A stretch of DNA of 64,000 bases from an uncultured Chlorobiaceae bacterium. Its GTDB lineage: Bacteria > Bacteroidota > Chlorobiia > Chlorobiales > Chlorobiaceae. Positions 18,442 through 26,716 of this stretch are shown here, one piece after another. The notes below the pieces were generated by a model, which was not told where the DNA came from, searched no databases, and saw only the letters and a program-made list of their open reading frames with translations. Numbering within the stretch: position 1 is the first letter of the stretch; every line of letters begins with the position of its first letter. The stretch lies in contig CAIJGA010000018.1 in the NCBI GenBank assembly GCA_903820085.1, forward strand, positions 100,336 through 164,335, in the 5' to 3' direction. A program made the translations under genes and the position numbers.

Positions 18442-19758
18442 ATGATCTATTTCAGCACCAATAAATCATCAATACCCGTCTCCATAAAAAAGGCAACGCT
18501 TGAAGGGCTTGCTCCCGACGGCGGGCTCTTCGTCCCCTCCGAAATTCCCCGTTTCTCACCCGAAGAGATGGCGCTCCTCGAAGGCGCAAGCTTCAACAAC
18601 ATCGCCTTTGCCATTGCAAAAAAGTTTATCGCCGGAGCCGTCCCCCCCGACCAGCTCAGCGACATCATCGAAAGCTGCTATACCTTCGACACCCCGATTG
18701 TCCAGCTCGACCGGAACACCTTTGTCGAGGAGCTCTTCTGCGGGCCAACACTCGCCTTCAAAGATTACGGCGCACGCTTTCTTGCCCGTCTGACCGGATA
18801 TTTTGCCGCAGAAGAGGAGAAGCTGATCACCGTCCTGGTGGCAACATCGGGAGATACAGGTAGCGCAGTAGCCTACGGCTTTCAGGGCATTCCGAACACC
18901 AGAGTCGTGCTCCTCTATCCTTCAGGAAAAGTGAGCCCCCTTCAGGAACAGCAGCTCACCACCGCCGGAGGCAACGTTCACGCCCTTGAAGTACAAGGTG
19001 ATTTTGACGACTGCCAGCGCATGGTCAAGCAAGCCTTTGTCGATCCCGAGCTGAACGCCTCACTGACGCTCACCTCAGCCAACTCCATCAACATATCGCG
19101 TCTGATTCCCCAGTCGTTCTACTATGCCTGGGCAGCCCTGCAGCTCAAGGAGCAATACGGAGTCACTGACCCGCTCTTTTCCGTCCCGAGCGGCAACTAC
19201 GGAAACCTCACCGCAGGCGTCCTTGCAAAACGGATGGGTTTTCCCATCGGCCACTTTATTGCCGCATCCAACGCCAACGACAGCGTCACCCGCTATATCG
19301 ACGAAGGACGCTATGAGCCGCGTCCAACCGTCACCACCCTTTCAACAGCAATGGACGTCGGCAACCCGAGCAATTTTGCACGGCTGAGATATTTCTACCA
19401 TAACGACCACGCCTCCATGGGCCAGGATATCACCGGAATTGCTGTGTCGGATAAAGAGACTGTTGCCGCCATCCAGTCGGTCCATGAGCGCTTTGGCTAT
19501 ATCATGGATCCCCATACCGCCGTTGCGTTCCGTGCCCTTGAACGCTTCAGAAGCTCAGCAAGCCATTCTGAAATGCCCGGCATCGTCCTCTCGACCGCCC
19601 ATCCCGTAAAATTTCTTGAAGCCATAGAGGGCGCCCTGAGCAGGAAGATCGGTATTCCCTCAAACCTTCAGGAGCTGATGGAAAAAAAGAAGAGTGCCAC
19701 CTTGATCAGTTCAGCGTATAAAGAGCTCGCCTCTTTTCTCAATGGGCTCGACCAGTAA
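18442..19758 (+). CDS. thrC: Threonine synthase
   Basis: A PLP-dependent enzyme that converts O-phosphohomoserine to threonine, 438 residues. The start MIYFSTNKSSIPVSIKKATLEGLAPDGGLFVP is the canonical ThrC opening. The PLP lysine lies in PTLAFKDYGARFLA. The phosphate-binding and substrate loops ATSGDTGSAVAYGF and SVPSGNYGNLTAGVLAKRMG are intact. Length and motifs fit the class that uses the N-terminal Thr_synth_N domain. It follows thrB closely on the plus strand, and an acyltransferase gene follows 20 bases downstream. Confidence 0.97.
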   Translation: MIYFSTNKSSIPVSIKKATLEGLAPDGGLFVPSEIPRFSPEEMALLEGASFNNIAFAIAKKFIAGAVPPDQLSDIIESCYTFDTPIVQLDRNTFVEELFCGPTLAFKDYGARFLARLTGYFAAEEEKLITVLVATSGDTGSAVAYGFQGIPNTRVVLLYPSGKVSPLQEQQLTTAGGNVHALEVQGDFDDCQRMVKQAFVDPELNASLTLTSANSINISRLIPQSFYYAWAALQLKEQYGVTDPLFSVPSGNYGNLTAGVLAKRMGFPIGHFIAASNANDSVTRYIDEGRYEPRPTVTTLSTAMDVGNPSNFARLRYFYHNDHASMGQDITGIAVSDKETVAAIQSVHERFGYIMDPHTAVAFRALERFRSSASHSEMPGIVLSTAHPVKFLEAIEGALSRKIGIPSNLQELMEKKKSATLISSAYKELASFLNGLDQ

Positions 19759-19778
19759 CCTATTTATTGCAGTACTGC

Positions 19779-20489
19779 ATGAACTTCAGAACACTTATTT
19801 TCCTTTTTATCCTGATACCGATCATGTTTTTCGGGATACTCCTCACCCTGCTGATCAACCTCTTCGATCCCTCCGGCAACTCCTTCCATAAAATAGCCGC
19901 ATGGTGGGGCCGGTTAAGCGCAAAGCTGTTCGGCATTTCAATCGAGGTAATCGGCCGCGAAAACTACAGCCCGGAAAAAAACTACCTGGTCATCAGCAAT
20001 CATGCCGGAATGGCCGATATTCCGTTGCTCCTTGGTACCATGAACCTCAACCTGCGGTTTATGGCAAAAGAGGAACTCGGAAAAATACCCCTGTTGGGCC
20101 GCGCACTCAGGCAGGCAGGCTACGTCATGATCAAACGGGGACAAAACAGGGAGGCACTCAAAAGCCTCTTTGCAGCAACAGAGGTACTGAAAAACGGCCA
20201 TTCGCTCCATATTTTCCCCGAAGGCACCCGCTCCGCAACCGGTGAACTTCTCCCCTTCAAGCGCGGGGCCTTCCGCGTTGCCCGGGAAGGAGGAGCTCCT
20301 GTTCTGCCCGTCACCATCATCGGGAGCCATCTGATCACTCCGAAAAAAAGCCTTATAATCAATAAGGGAAAAATCAAAGTCATCATCGGCAAGCCCATTC
20401 AGCCCTCATCATTCGGCACGGTCGAAGAGCTTATGAACGCCTGCTCCGAAGCCGTCACGGCCAACTTCAAGCGCTACAGCAACAGCTAG
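19779..20489 (+). CDS. plsC: 1-acyl-sn-glycerol-3-phosphate acyltransferase
   Basis: A membrane-bound PlsC-family acyltransferase that makes phosphatidic acid from lysophosphatidic acid. The N-terminal membrane helix ([22 protein letters not shown]) is followed by the acyltransferase motif NHAGMADI (H-x4-D). Block [21 protein letters not shown] and VLPVTIIGS come next. ATG 19779 was used; the frame upstream opens only with TTG at 19767. Twenty bases after thrC on the same strand. Its last four bases overlap the 3' end of ribH on the opposite strand. Confidence 0.92.
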   Translation: MNFRTLIFLFILIPIMFFGILLTLLINLFDPSGNSFHKIAAWWGRLSAKLFGISIEVIGRENYSPEKNYLVISNHAGMADIPLLLGTMNLNLRFMAKEELGKIPLLGRALRQAGYVMIKRGQNREALKSLFAATEVLKNGHSLHIFPEGTRSATGELLPFKRGAFRVAREGGAPVLPVTIIGSHLITPKKSLIINKGKIKVIIGKPIQPSSFGTVEELMNACSEAVTANFKRYSNS

Positions 20490-20953
20490 ATCTGCCGGTA
20501 CAGGTTCACCATCTCGATAGCCGTCATGGCCGCATCAAAACCCTTGTTGCCGGCTTTGGTTCCCGCGCGCTCAATGGCCTGTTCAAGGTTTTCCGTCGTC
20601 AAAACACCAAACGCAATCGGCACCATCGTATCAAGCGCAACCTGGGCAATCCCCTTGGTGGCTTCAGAGGCAAGCACATCAAAATGGGGAGTAGAACCCC
20701 TGATAATGACGCCAAGCGTAATAATAGCATCATACTTGCCGCTGAGAGCAACTTTTTTGGCAACCATCGGCAACTCAAACGCGCCGGGACAACGGTAGAT
20801 GGCAATGCTCTCCTCCGATCCCCCGTGACGGCGGATACAATCCACGGCACCCTCAACCAGCTTCTGCCCTATAAAGTCATTAAAGCGCGCAACAACAAGC
20901 GCAAAGCGGATATCCTTTGCACTTAAAACTCCCTCAATCTGCTTAATCTCCAT
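20486..20953 (-). CDS. ribH: 6,7-dimethyl-8-ribityllumazine synthase
   Basis: The penultimate enzyme of riboflavin synthesis, which condenses 5-amino-6-ribitylaminouracil with dihydroxybutanone phosphate. It forms a large capsid-like or pentameric assembly. Seen here are [30 protein letters not shown], the catalytic-His region [17 protein letters not shown], and [23 protein letters not shown]. About 155 residues from ATG 20953. In-frame ATGs at 20962 and 20965 are possible starts, and no ribosome site separates them. It lies 23 bases downstream of the SIS isomerase gene on the same strand. Confidence 0.96.
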   Translation of the reverse strand: MEIKQIEGVLSAKDIRFALVVARFNDFIGQKLVEGAVDCIRRHGGSEESIAIYRCPGAFELPMVAKKVALSGKYDAIITLGVIIRGSTPHFDVLASEATKGIAQVALDTMVPIAFGVLTTENLEQAIERAGTKAGNKGFDAAMTAIEMVNLYRQI

Positions 20954-20976
20954 AACAGCCATCATTTTAGTTATTG

Positions 20977-21612
20977 CTACGAACGGTAATAGCCAAGCAT
21001 CCGCTCTACCAGATCAATAAGAACATGACCAATCGTAATATGACACTCCTGCACCCGGTCAGCGGAACCCGAATGAGGTACAATAATTTCAAGATCAGCC
21101 GCCCCCTTCATCAAGCCACCGTCCCCGCCAAGCAAGGCAAGCGTTTTCATCCCCTGCTGCCGGGCATAATCCAGCGCATTGACAACACTCTGGCTGTTCC
21201 CGCTGGTCGAGAGAGCCAGCAAAATATCTCCTTCCCGGCCGTAAGCCTCCACAAGCCGGGCAAATACCGCATCATAACCCAAATCATTCGCCCCCGCCGT
21301 CAGGGCCGACGTATCGGTTGAGAGCGCTATTGCCGGAAGTGCCGGACGGTCAACACTGCTCCGGTAGCGGATCGTCAGCTCCGTTGCCAGATGCTGGGCA
21401 TCCGCCGCACTGCCGCCATTACCGCAAAGCAGCACCTTTCCGCCATCCTCAAACGTCCCGGCAATCATGCGCGCCATGGCAACAATCACCGCACTGTTCT
21501 GCCGGGCAACCCTCTCCTTGAGCTGGGCACTGTAAAGCATGGCATCAAGCACCACCTCCTCATAACGAGGCCGATCAGTCAGTCCATCGGCACAGCCGCA
21601 TTCCTTGATCAT
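20977..21612 (-). CDS. gmhA: SIS-domain phosphoheptose isomerase (GmhA-like)
   Basis: A 211-residue SIS-domain protein that would convert sedoheptulose 7-phosphate to D-glycero-D-manno-heptose 7-phosphate, the first step of LPS heptose synthesis. It shows [39 protein letters not shown] and [17 protein letters not shown], the phosphosugar-binding loops of GmhA. The C-terminal His region [17 protein letters not shown] fits the active-site histidine. A heptosyltransferase-like gene at 61.7 kb is consistent with heptose use in this organism. A DiaA-like paralogue is an alternative, but the motif set favours GmhA. Confidence 0.88.
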   Translation of the reverse strand: MIKECGCADGLTDRPRYEEVVLDAMLYSAQLKERVARQNSAVIVAMARMIAGTFEDGGKVLLCGNGGSAADAQHLATELTIRYRSSVDRPALPAIALSTDTSALTAGANDLGYDAVFARLVEAYGREGDILLALSTSGNSQSVVNALDYARQQGMKTLALLGGDGGLMKGAADLEIIVPHSGSADRVQECHITIGHVLIDLVERMLGYYRS

Positions 21613-21911
21613 AACGATATAAATTTAAACCCGTAACGAATTGCATTCCCTCAATATAATGAAAAAGCGGAATTCTGCTCCCTGCCAAACCACCGGCATT
21701 CCATAGTCCGCTCCAAGCCTTCTATAGACTGCAGAATCCTGAAAACTATATGTTACCACCAAACGCAAGCGTTATTTTTTTGTATTATGACTGTAAATTG
21801 AATACAATTGCAGATCGCAAAGTATTGTTAACGTATTAAATACGGTATTTTACAGCTAATATAATAAGCATACTAATAAGGAACTGCTGCCCAACCCTTT
21901 GTTTCTGAGCT

Positions 21912-23282
21912 ATGAAATCATTCTTATTGTTTCTGCTTCTTGCCCTTACCATTGCCGGCTGCTCATCACATACCGAGAATGGCTTTGAGAGCCGCGTCGC
22001 CGCGACGGTCAATGGCGTTGAGATTACCCAGCGTGAGGTCAATTTTCTTTATCAGCGCACCGCCCCACCCGGTGCAGATGCGGCGGTCGCCCGAAATCAG
22101 CGCCGAACCATTCTTGCAGGACTGGTCCGTGCTGAACTCCTCGCCCAGCAGGCAAAAAAAATGAAGCTCGACCAGTCGCCCGACTTCCTTCTTGCCATGC
22201 ACGATGCCCAGCGCAGGGTACTTGCCGGATTTGCCGAACAGGAGATTGCCTCAAAAGCCAAAACGGTTGCTCCGGAAGCGATTCAAAAAATCATTGCAGA
22301 TAATCCCAACCTCTTTGCCCAGAGAAAGCTGCTGGTCTACGACGAGATTCTCATGCAAAGCGTCAATGTACCCTTTCTCGAGTCCCTGAATGCTTCTGTC
22401 GCCAAAGGCGCTTCCCTGTCGGCACTGCTGGATATGGTGAACGCACAAAAGATCCCGTTTCGGAGGGCAACACGCTCCCTCACGACCGATCAGATGGAAC
22501 CCGCCCTTTTCAAGGTGTTGAGCAGCTCAAAACCAAATGTGCCGATTGTTGCGCGGGTTGCAGACAAGTTTTCCATGATTATAATGCTCCACAGCATTGT
22601 GCCCGTTCCGCTCGAAGGCCCTGCGGCAGAGCAGACTGCGACCAGTCTTGTCAATAACCAGTTGCGGGCTGTAGCATTCTCAAACAAAATGCGGACGGTC
22701 GTTGACGCTTCAAAAATCAACTATTTCGGAGAATACAAGCCCGAAGCGCCCGGAACAAAAGGCCAACAGGCGGTTGCGTTGCCCATGCCTGATCCAACAA
22801 GAATTCAAAGCCAGCTTCGTCATCAAATTGCCGGAGCGGTATCTGTCGGCATTTCGTTTACAGCGGCAATCCTGCTGCTCTTTGCTTCAAGGTCTCTTCT
22901 CAAGGGTACGCTCTGGCTTCCGAAACTTTGGCCTGCGCGCAAGGAGAAGGCTTCTGCTGAGAGTGCCGGAGCATATAAGTACCATGAGCACCGGGCATCG
23001 ATTTTCGTCCAACTGGCTCTTCTCCTTATTGCCGGAGCCACTCTCATTGCAATAGCCTATGATCTCCTCCTGCTTCGCGATCTCCTTGCGCTCTGGATGA
23101 TCGCCTGCTCTCTCATAGCCGGTCTTCTTCTGGGCATCGGGACAAGCCATCTCTATGTCCGCCTGGGGTTACACCGCCTGGCAGAGAAGATGCGCACGTT
23201 TCGCTGGGTGCCGGTTATGCTTTTCGCCGGGCTCTTATTAACCACCGGTCTCCTTGTAACCATGCGAATTGTCAGCCAATGA
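21912..23282 (+). CDS. EpsD-like peptidyl-prolyl isomerase lipoprotein with C-terminal membrane domain
   Basis: First gene of the exosortase locus, 456 residues. Residues 1-17 form a lipoprotein signal (LTIAGC, lipid Cys17). Residues about 30-300 resemble the SurA/EpsD chaperone and peptidyl-prolyl isomerase family: VAATVNGVEITQREVNFLYQ, RTILAGLVRAELLAQQAKKM and AMHDAQRRVLAGFAEQEI. EpsD-type proteins accompany exosortase and exopolysaccharide genes. Unusually, the protein continues with four hydrophobic helices (roughly residues 307-328, 362-386, 389-415 and 431-452) separated by a basic loop. It is therefore a lipoprotein that is also anchored as an integral membrane protein. Stop overlaps the exosortase start by four bases (ATGA). 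Confidence 0.82.
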   Translation: MKSFLLFLLLALTIAGCSSHTENGFESRVAATVNGVEITQREVNFLYQRTAPPGADAAVARNQRRTILAGLVRAELLAQQAKKMKLDQSPDFLLAMHDAQRRVLAGFAEQEIASKAKTVAPEAIQKIIADNPNLFAQRKLLVYDEILMQSVNVPFLESLNASVAKGASLSALLDMVNAQKIPFRRATRSLTTDQMEPALFKVLSSSKPNVPIVARVADKFSMIIMLHSIVPVPLEGPAAEQTATSLVNNQLRAVAFSNKMRTVVDASKINYFGEYKPEAPGTKGQQAVALPMPDPTRIQSQLRHQIAGAVSVGISFTAAILLLFASRSLLKGTLWLPKLWPARKEKASAESAGAYKYHEHRASIFVQLALLLIAGATLIAIAYDLLLLRDLLALWMIACSLIAGLLLGIGTSHLYVRLGLHRLAEKMRTFRWVPVMLFAGLLLTTGLLVTMRIVSQ

Positions 23283-24151
23283 GTATTCGACCCCACGCCT
23301 CATGGTTTCCGTGGCTGCTGTTTGCCGGTTTAACCGTACATGCAGCGTTACGCTATACCATCCTGGACCCCTCTTTTGGCAACAACGATTCATCATTGTT
23401 GTTTATTATTATTGCGCTGGTGCTATGGATCGAACGCAGCAGCATTATCTCCTCCCTGCAGGGTGAGGGAACCGGTGACCTGCTGAAGGGTTCAGCTTTT
23501 TTGGCTGCAGGGTGGTTGCTCTATATCACAGGCCGCCTTTACCCGGTGATGATTCTCGAAATCTGGGGACTGTTTTTTATGGCTGCCGGCCTGGTTGCAA
23601 CACTCTCCCCTCGTCAGTACCTGAAATCCGCATTTTTTATGGTAGTTGCCGGAACAGTTATTGTTTTTATCGGCTGGGTTGCTCCCGACCTCTTTTCCTC
23701 TCAATTGGCTTTGCTGATTGCCTCTGCATCGGCCAAAATCATAAGCGCAACACTGTTTCCCGTTATCTCTGACGGCGTCATTCTCTATTTCGGCCCTTAC
23801 AGCGCTGAAGTGACGAAGGCCTGTTCCGGTATGAACTCGATTTTTTCCCTGACCGCGCTCTCCGTCCTCTATCTCCGGCAAGGCGTCAAGCGCGAACCCT
23901 GGCATATAGCCGTGCTGGTTGCCTGCGTTCTGCCCGTTGCCATGCTCACCAACCTGTTCCGGGTAATCGTGCTGGTACTGGCAACACAGTATATTGGCGA
24001 CAGCTTTTCCCAGGGGCTGTTTCATAATGCCTCGGGCATCTTTGTCTTCATTGTGGCACTGGCCACACTTGCCCTGATTGATTATCTTTTATTCAATGCC
24101 TATACGGGCAAGCAAACCGATAAAACTGCTCATGCGAATAACCAGATATAG
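23279..24151 (+). CDS. Exosortase
   Basis: A multi-pass membrane cysteine protease/transpeptidase that recognises C-terminal PEP-CTERM signals and is thought to process and transfer the substrate at the cell envelope. About eight membrane helices over 290 residues. The three diagnostic residues are present: Cys182 in ACSGMNS, Arg228 in TNLFRVI and His249 in FHNASGIF. The EpsI domain that is fused to many exosortases is encoded separately just downstream, overlapping by 20 bases. Translationally coupled to the preceding gene through an ATGA overlap. The exact Xrt subclass cannot be assigned without a search. Confidence 0.92.
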   Translation: MSIRPHASWFPWLLFAGLTVHAALRYTILDPSFGNNDSSLLFIIIALVLWIERSSIISSLQGEGTGDLLKGSAFLAAGWLLYITGRLYPVMILEIWGLFFMAAGLVATLSPRQYLKSAFFMVVAGTVIVFIGWVAPDLFSSQLALLIASASAKIISATLFPVISDGVILYFGPYSAEVTKACSGMNSIFSLTALSVLYLRQGVKREPWHIAVLVACVLPVAMLTNLFRVIVLVLATQYIGDSFSQGLFHNASGIFVFIVALATLALIDYLLFNAYTGKQTDKTAHANNQI

Positions 24152-24824
24152 CGCTTTGGCCATAGCAGCAGGGCTTCTGCTCCTCTCTTCACTATGCCTG
24201 GTCGAAATAAGAGAATATCAAAGTGCTCAAGCCGTGAAGCAGCCTGATCTTCAACAACTGGTAAACCTTCATCCCGTTGGCTGGACGGCCATTTCAAGTC
24301 CTTATGTCGATCCTCGCTGGAACGAATCAATGAAAGGTGACTATGATCTTGTGGCCGCACAGGCTTATCAGCGCGGAGACGGAAAAAAGGTGGTGGTAGT
24401 GATGACCTGGAGCCGTGACGGCATCCGTCGAGCAGGTCATTCACAGCAGATATGCTATCAGGCCGGAGGTTTTACGGTCACGCCGCCCGAGTATGCCTCA
24501 GTGGCCACAAAAGCCGGAAAACAGGATATGGTTACCTTTACGGCAACGCATGGCAACCTGACTGCAGACGTGATGTACTGGAGGATAACCGGAGGAAAAA
24601 CTGATATTTCTACCGGTCAGCAGAGGAATGTTGCGATACGCTTTGACAAGCTGACTCGTTTGGTACAGCATATTCTCGGTGACCTGCCCGACAATCTGAT
24701 GGTCAGAGTCTCAAGTGACCGCTCATCTCCTGACCAGCCTGCAACAGCTCAGATTGACTACATCAGGGGGTTTCTCGAAATGCTCCCCGCCAGTGAACGC
24801 AAACTGATTATGGGTCACCAGTAG
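24132..24824 (+). CDS. EpsI-like exosortase-associated protein
   Basis: A 230-residue periplasmic-facing protein with an N-terminal membrane anchor (YSALAIAAGLLLLSSLCLV). The core contains HSQQICYQAGGFTV, matching the His/Cys-bearing EpsI motif, followed by an extracytoplasmic beta-rich region. EpsI proteins are found next to, or fused to, exosortases, and their biochemical role is not established. ATG 24132 (MRITRYS) was preferred because it places the hydrophobic anchor near the N-terminus and keeps the overlap with the exosortase gene to 20 bases. The frame is open upstream to 24078. Confidence 0.8.
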   Translation: MRITRYSALAIAAGLLLLSSLCLVEIREYQSAQAVKQPDLQQLVNLHPVGWTAISSPYVDPRWNESMKGDYDLVAAQAYQRGDGKKVVVVMTWSRDGIRRAGHSQQICYQAGGFTVTPPEYASVATKAGKQDMVTFTATHGNLTADVMYWRITGGKTDISTGQQRNVAIRFDKLTRLVQHILGDLPDNLMVRVSSDRSSPDQPATAQIDYIRGFLEMLPASERKLIMGHQ

Positions 24825-25188
24825 CAGCCAATTAAAACCAGCCACCTTCATGACAGCACTTGATTGCCCTGCAATCAGGTGCAATCCCGCGCAGTACCGA
24901 AAGATCCCCGTTTCCGCATGCAAAAACAACAGCCGCAAAACTACCAACAGCCGCTGCTTTCCAGAGGAATCAAGCTGTTCAATATTACGCGGCCTGACAA
25001 GGCCTCATGAACATTTCCTGGAGAAATCAGGGCGCACTGGCAGGAAAACTGACACGACGACTTCAAAAGAGTGTATTCTTTGCGAAGTATTTGGATTTAT
25101 TCTGACGTATACATAAAATACACTCGTAACATGAAAAGGTGTAAGTAATGCATCCTTTTTCAACGGCATCAGTTTACAGGAGTGAGAC
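24825..25188. other. Intergenic region before the PqqD-like gene, with an inverted repeat
   Basis: No gene is credible in these 364 bases; an 88-codon plus-strand frame at 24850-25116 has an unnatural Cys/Arg/Thr-rich composition. GAGTGTATT at 25069-25077 and AATACACTC at 25117-25125 are a perfect 9-bp inverted repeat. Its half-site AGAGTGTA also occurs in the palindrome near the XRE regulator at 59.5 kb. A TGGCA...CTGA sequence at 25038-25052 resembles a sigma-54 site but lacks the essential GC at -12. A good ribosome site (AGGAG) precedes ATG 25189. Confidence 0.45.
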
Positions 25189-25485
25189 ATGGATTTGACA
25201 CTTGACGATATCCTCACCCCATCCAAAGATGTGGTATCCCGACTGATTGGGGATGATTTTATTCTTGTGCCTCTTCTTGCCGGTATAGGCGATTTGAAAG
25301 CTGAACTCTATACCATGAATGAAACCGGCAAGGCTATCTGGTCACGCCTTGATGGAGAGCGGTCATTGCGCACCATTGCGAGAGAGATGGCAGAGGAGTT
25401 CAGTACAACTCCTGTGGTGGTCGAGAAGGATATCCTTCGGTTGATGAGGGAGCTCGAAAAGCGGAAGATGGTGATGGTTCATTAG
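25189..25485 (+). CDS. PqqD-like small protein
   Basis: A 98-residue protein of the PqqD (RiPP recognition element-like) type. The opening LTLDDILTPSKDVVSRLIGDDFILVPL is followed by a short strand (AELYTMNETGKAIWSRLDG) and the helical segment SLRTIAREMAEEFSTTPVVVEKDILRLMRELEKRKMV, the typical PqqD winged-helix layout. PqqD-like genes recur in exosortase/PEP-CTERM loci, often with an HPrK-like kinase, but no such kinase or RiPP peptide is visible nearby. Its function in these loci is unproven. ATG 25189 has a good AGGAG ribosome site. It lies between epsI and the PEP-CTERM gene on the same strand. Confidence 0.75.
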   Translation: MDLTLDDILTPSKDVVSRLIGDDFILVPLLAGIGDLKAELYTMNETGKAIWSRLDGERSLRTIAREMAEEFSTTPVVVEKDILRLMRELEKRKMVMVH

Positions 25486-25655
25486 ACGTGTGCGTTTATC
25501 GTTCAGGGTAAGCGCAGAACCACTTTCATGAGCAACAAAAATTCCGTCAATTCTCCACGCCCCTTTTTAATACGTTTTATATGCCGCTTGTGATGTTATA
25601 AATATATTTCAAATAAACTAGTCTTCGGAAAGCAGCTCAATTGAGTCATGCAAAG

Positions 25656-25671
25656 AGGCCTGCAACCTGCA
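25656..25671 (+). promoter_or_regulatory. Sigma-54-like promoter upstream of the PEP-CTERM gene
   Basis: The sequence AGGCCTGCAACCTGCA has GG at 25657-25658 and GC at 25669-25670, exactly the -24/-12 spacing of sigma-54 promoters, with the GGC and TGC cores kept. The predicted start near 25682 leaves a leader of about 36 bases before ATG 25718. Other consensus positions are not matched, so this is a candidate only. Confidence 0.35.
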
Positions 25672-25717
25672 TTTTTTTAATTAAATAACAACTTTTTTCT
25701 AACAAGGGAGAAAAAAC

Positions 25718-26548
25718 ATGAAGAAATTTAAATCTTTGATGCTCGCTGCGGCCCTGATGGGTATGTCAAGCTTGACGTCGTATGCGGTAACACCTGCTAC
25801 CCCAGGTTTGATTAACATCCAGTTTGGTGGTGGTAATGCTTTGCTGTATACAGGCGCAGGAGCTACGGGTGGTGTAAGTGACAAGTGGAATAAGCCCACG
25901 GCCTTCCCTTATGGCACGTATACCGTAGGAGAAGCTCCGACATCACTCATTTATGCAGATGGCACTAGTGCTGGGCCGATACAGTTTTCTTATACTGCTG
26001 ACGTTGTCCATAGTGCCGCACCTCAGTTAACTGGATTCGGTTCCACCACGTATGCTGAGTTGATGAGGAGCTATGTCTCAACTTCTAACACCTCGGCGAC
26101 AGCAGGGCAATACGACCAAATGGATTTTAGCGGGCTGAATGCGGGGCAAAAGTATCAAATCTGGGTACTTACTCAAACTGAGGATGTAGTAGGTAATTAT
26201 TATGGTAATGATCAAAATATGCAAATCCAATTTGCTGATAACTTGCTTCATCCTACAGGTCCTCATTGGCAGACAACTACTAATTCAAATGGCTTGCAAA
26301 GCAGTTTTAATTTAAATCAGAATTATTTGACGGGTTATGTTACGGCAAATACTGACGGGACGATACATATGTTCTATTCAAGTCCAAACGCCATTTCGCT
26401 AATTACTTCGACGAATAATGCTGCGATCAATGGCGTGCAGATGGCTACTCCCGAACCAGCAAGCATGTTGCTGATTGGTGTCGGTGGTGCTCTGATGTCT
26501 GCAAGTAAGCTAAGAAAGAAAAAGGCTGCTGAAAAATCTATCGCCTGA
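25718..26548 (+). CDS. PEP-CTERM sorted surface protein
   Basis: A 276-residue exported protein with both sorting signals. Residues 1-23 are a Sec signal peptide (KKFKSLMLAAALMGMSSLTSYA). The C-terminus from residue 244 is TPEPASMLLIGVGGALMSA followed by a Lys/Arg cluster, the PEP-CTERM tripartite signal recognised by exosortase. The mature part is rich in Asn, Thr, Ser, Gly and Tyr, has no cysteine, and resembles no enzyme I know, so it is probably a beta-rich extracellular or biofilm-matrix protein. A strong ribosome site (AGGGAG) precedes ATG 25718. It is the only PEP-CTERM gene in the window and the likely substrate of the adjacent exosortase. Confidence 0.93.
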   Translation: MKKFKSLMLAAALMGMSSLTSYAVTPATPGLINIQFGGGNALLYTGAGATGGVSDKWNKPTAFPYGTYTVGEAPTSLIYADGTSAGPIQFSYTADVVHSAAPQLTGFGSTTYAELMRSYVSTSNTSATAGQYDQMDFSGLNAGQKYQIWVLTQTEDVVGNYYGNDQNMQIQFADNLLHPTGPHWQTTTNSNGLQSSFNLNQNYLTGYVTANTDGTIHMFYSSPNAISLITSTNNAAINGVQMATPEPASMLLIGVGGALMSASKLRKKKAAEKSIA

Positions 26549-26550
26549 TA

Positions 26551-26665
26551 GTGAGATCAGTCTGTATTATTGTTTCTCCTTCTTGCATTTCCCATAGCCG
26601 GCGGCTCCCCACATGTCGGCTATGGCTTTGATAGCCGCATCGTTGCAACTGTCAAAGGCTTTGAT
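26551..26665 (+). pseudogene. Degraded 5' fragment of a second epsD
   Basis: Starting two bases after the PEP-CTERM stop, the DNA aligns with the first ~110 bases of the epsD gene at 21912, with roughly three quarters of positions identical. In the best frame it reads LFLLLAFPIAGGSPH, then GFDSRIVATVKG, against LFLLLALTIAGCSSH, then GFESRVAATVNG in the intact protein. The start codon is GTG, a four-base insertion breaks the frame near the beginning, and the lipid-accepting Cys has become Gly. The similarity stops at the hairpin that begins at 26664. Confidence 0.85.
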
Positions 26666-26716
26666 GAGTTGTTTACTGATCAGTCACACACTGATCAGTA
26701 AACAACTCATTTTTTT
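26664..26716 (+). terminator. Perfect 21-bp hairpin with T-run (terminator of the PEP-CTERM gene)
   Basis: Arms 26664-26684 and 26690-26710 are perfectly complementary over 21 bases around the loop CACAC. Seven T follow at 26710-26716. Each arm itself contains the palindrome ACTGATCAGT. It can terminate transcription from the PEP-CTERM gene. The stem is unusually long and sits exactly at the junction between two gene remnants. Confidence 0.88.

Noticed and set aside
21760..21790. AACGCAAGCGTT followed by a T-run, considered as a terminator upstream of epsD
   Set aside because: The stem has only five base pairs with a two-base loop, and no plus-strand gene ends just before it.
24850..25116. 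An 88-codon plus-strand frame between the EpsI-like and PqqD-like genes
   Set aside because: Composition is rich in Cys, Arg, Thr and Ser with no hydrophobic core pattern, no ribosome site and no resemblance to a family.
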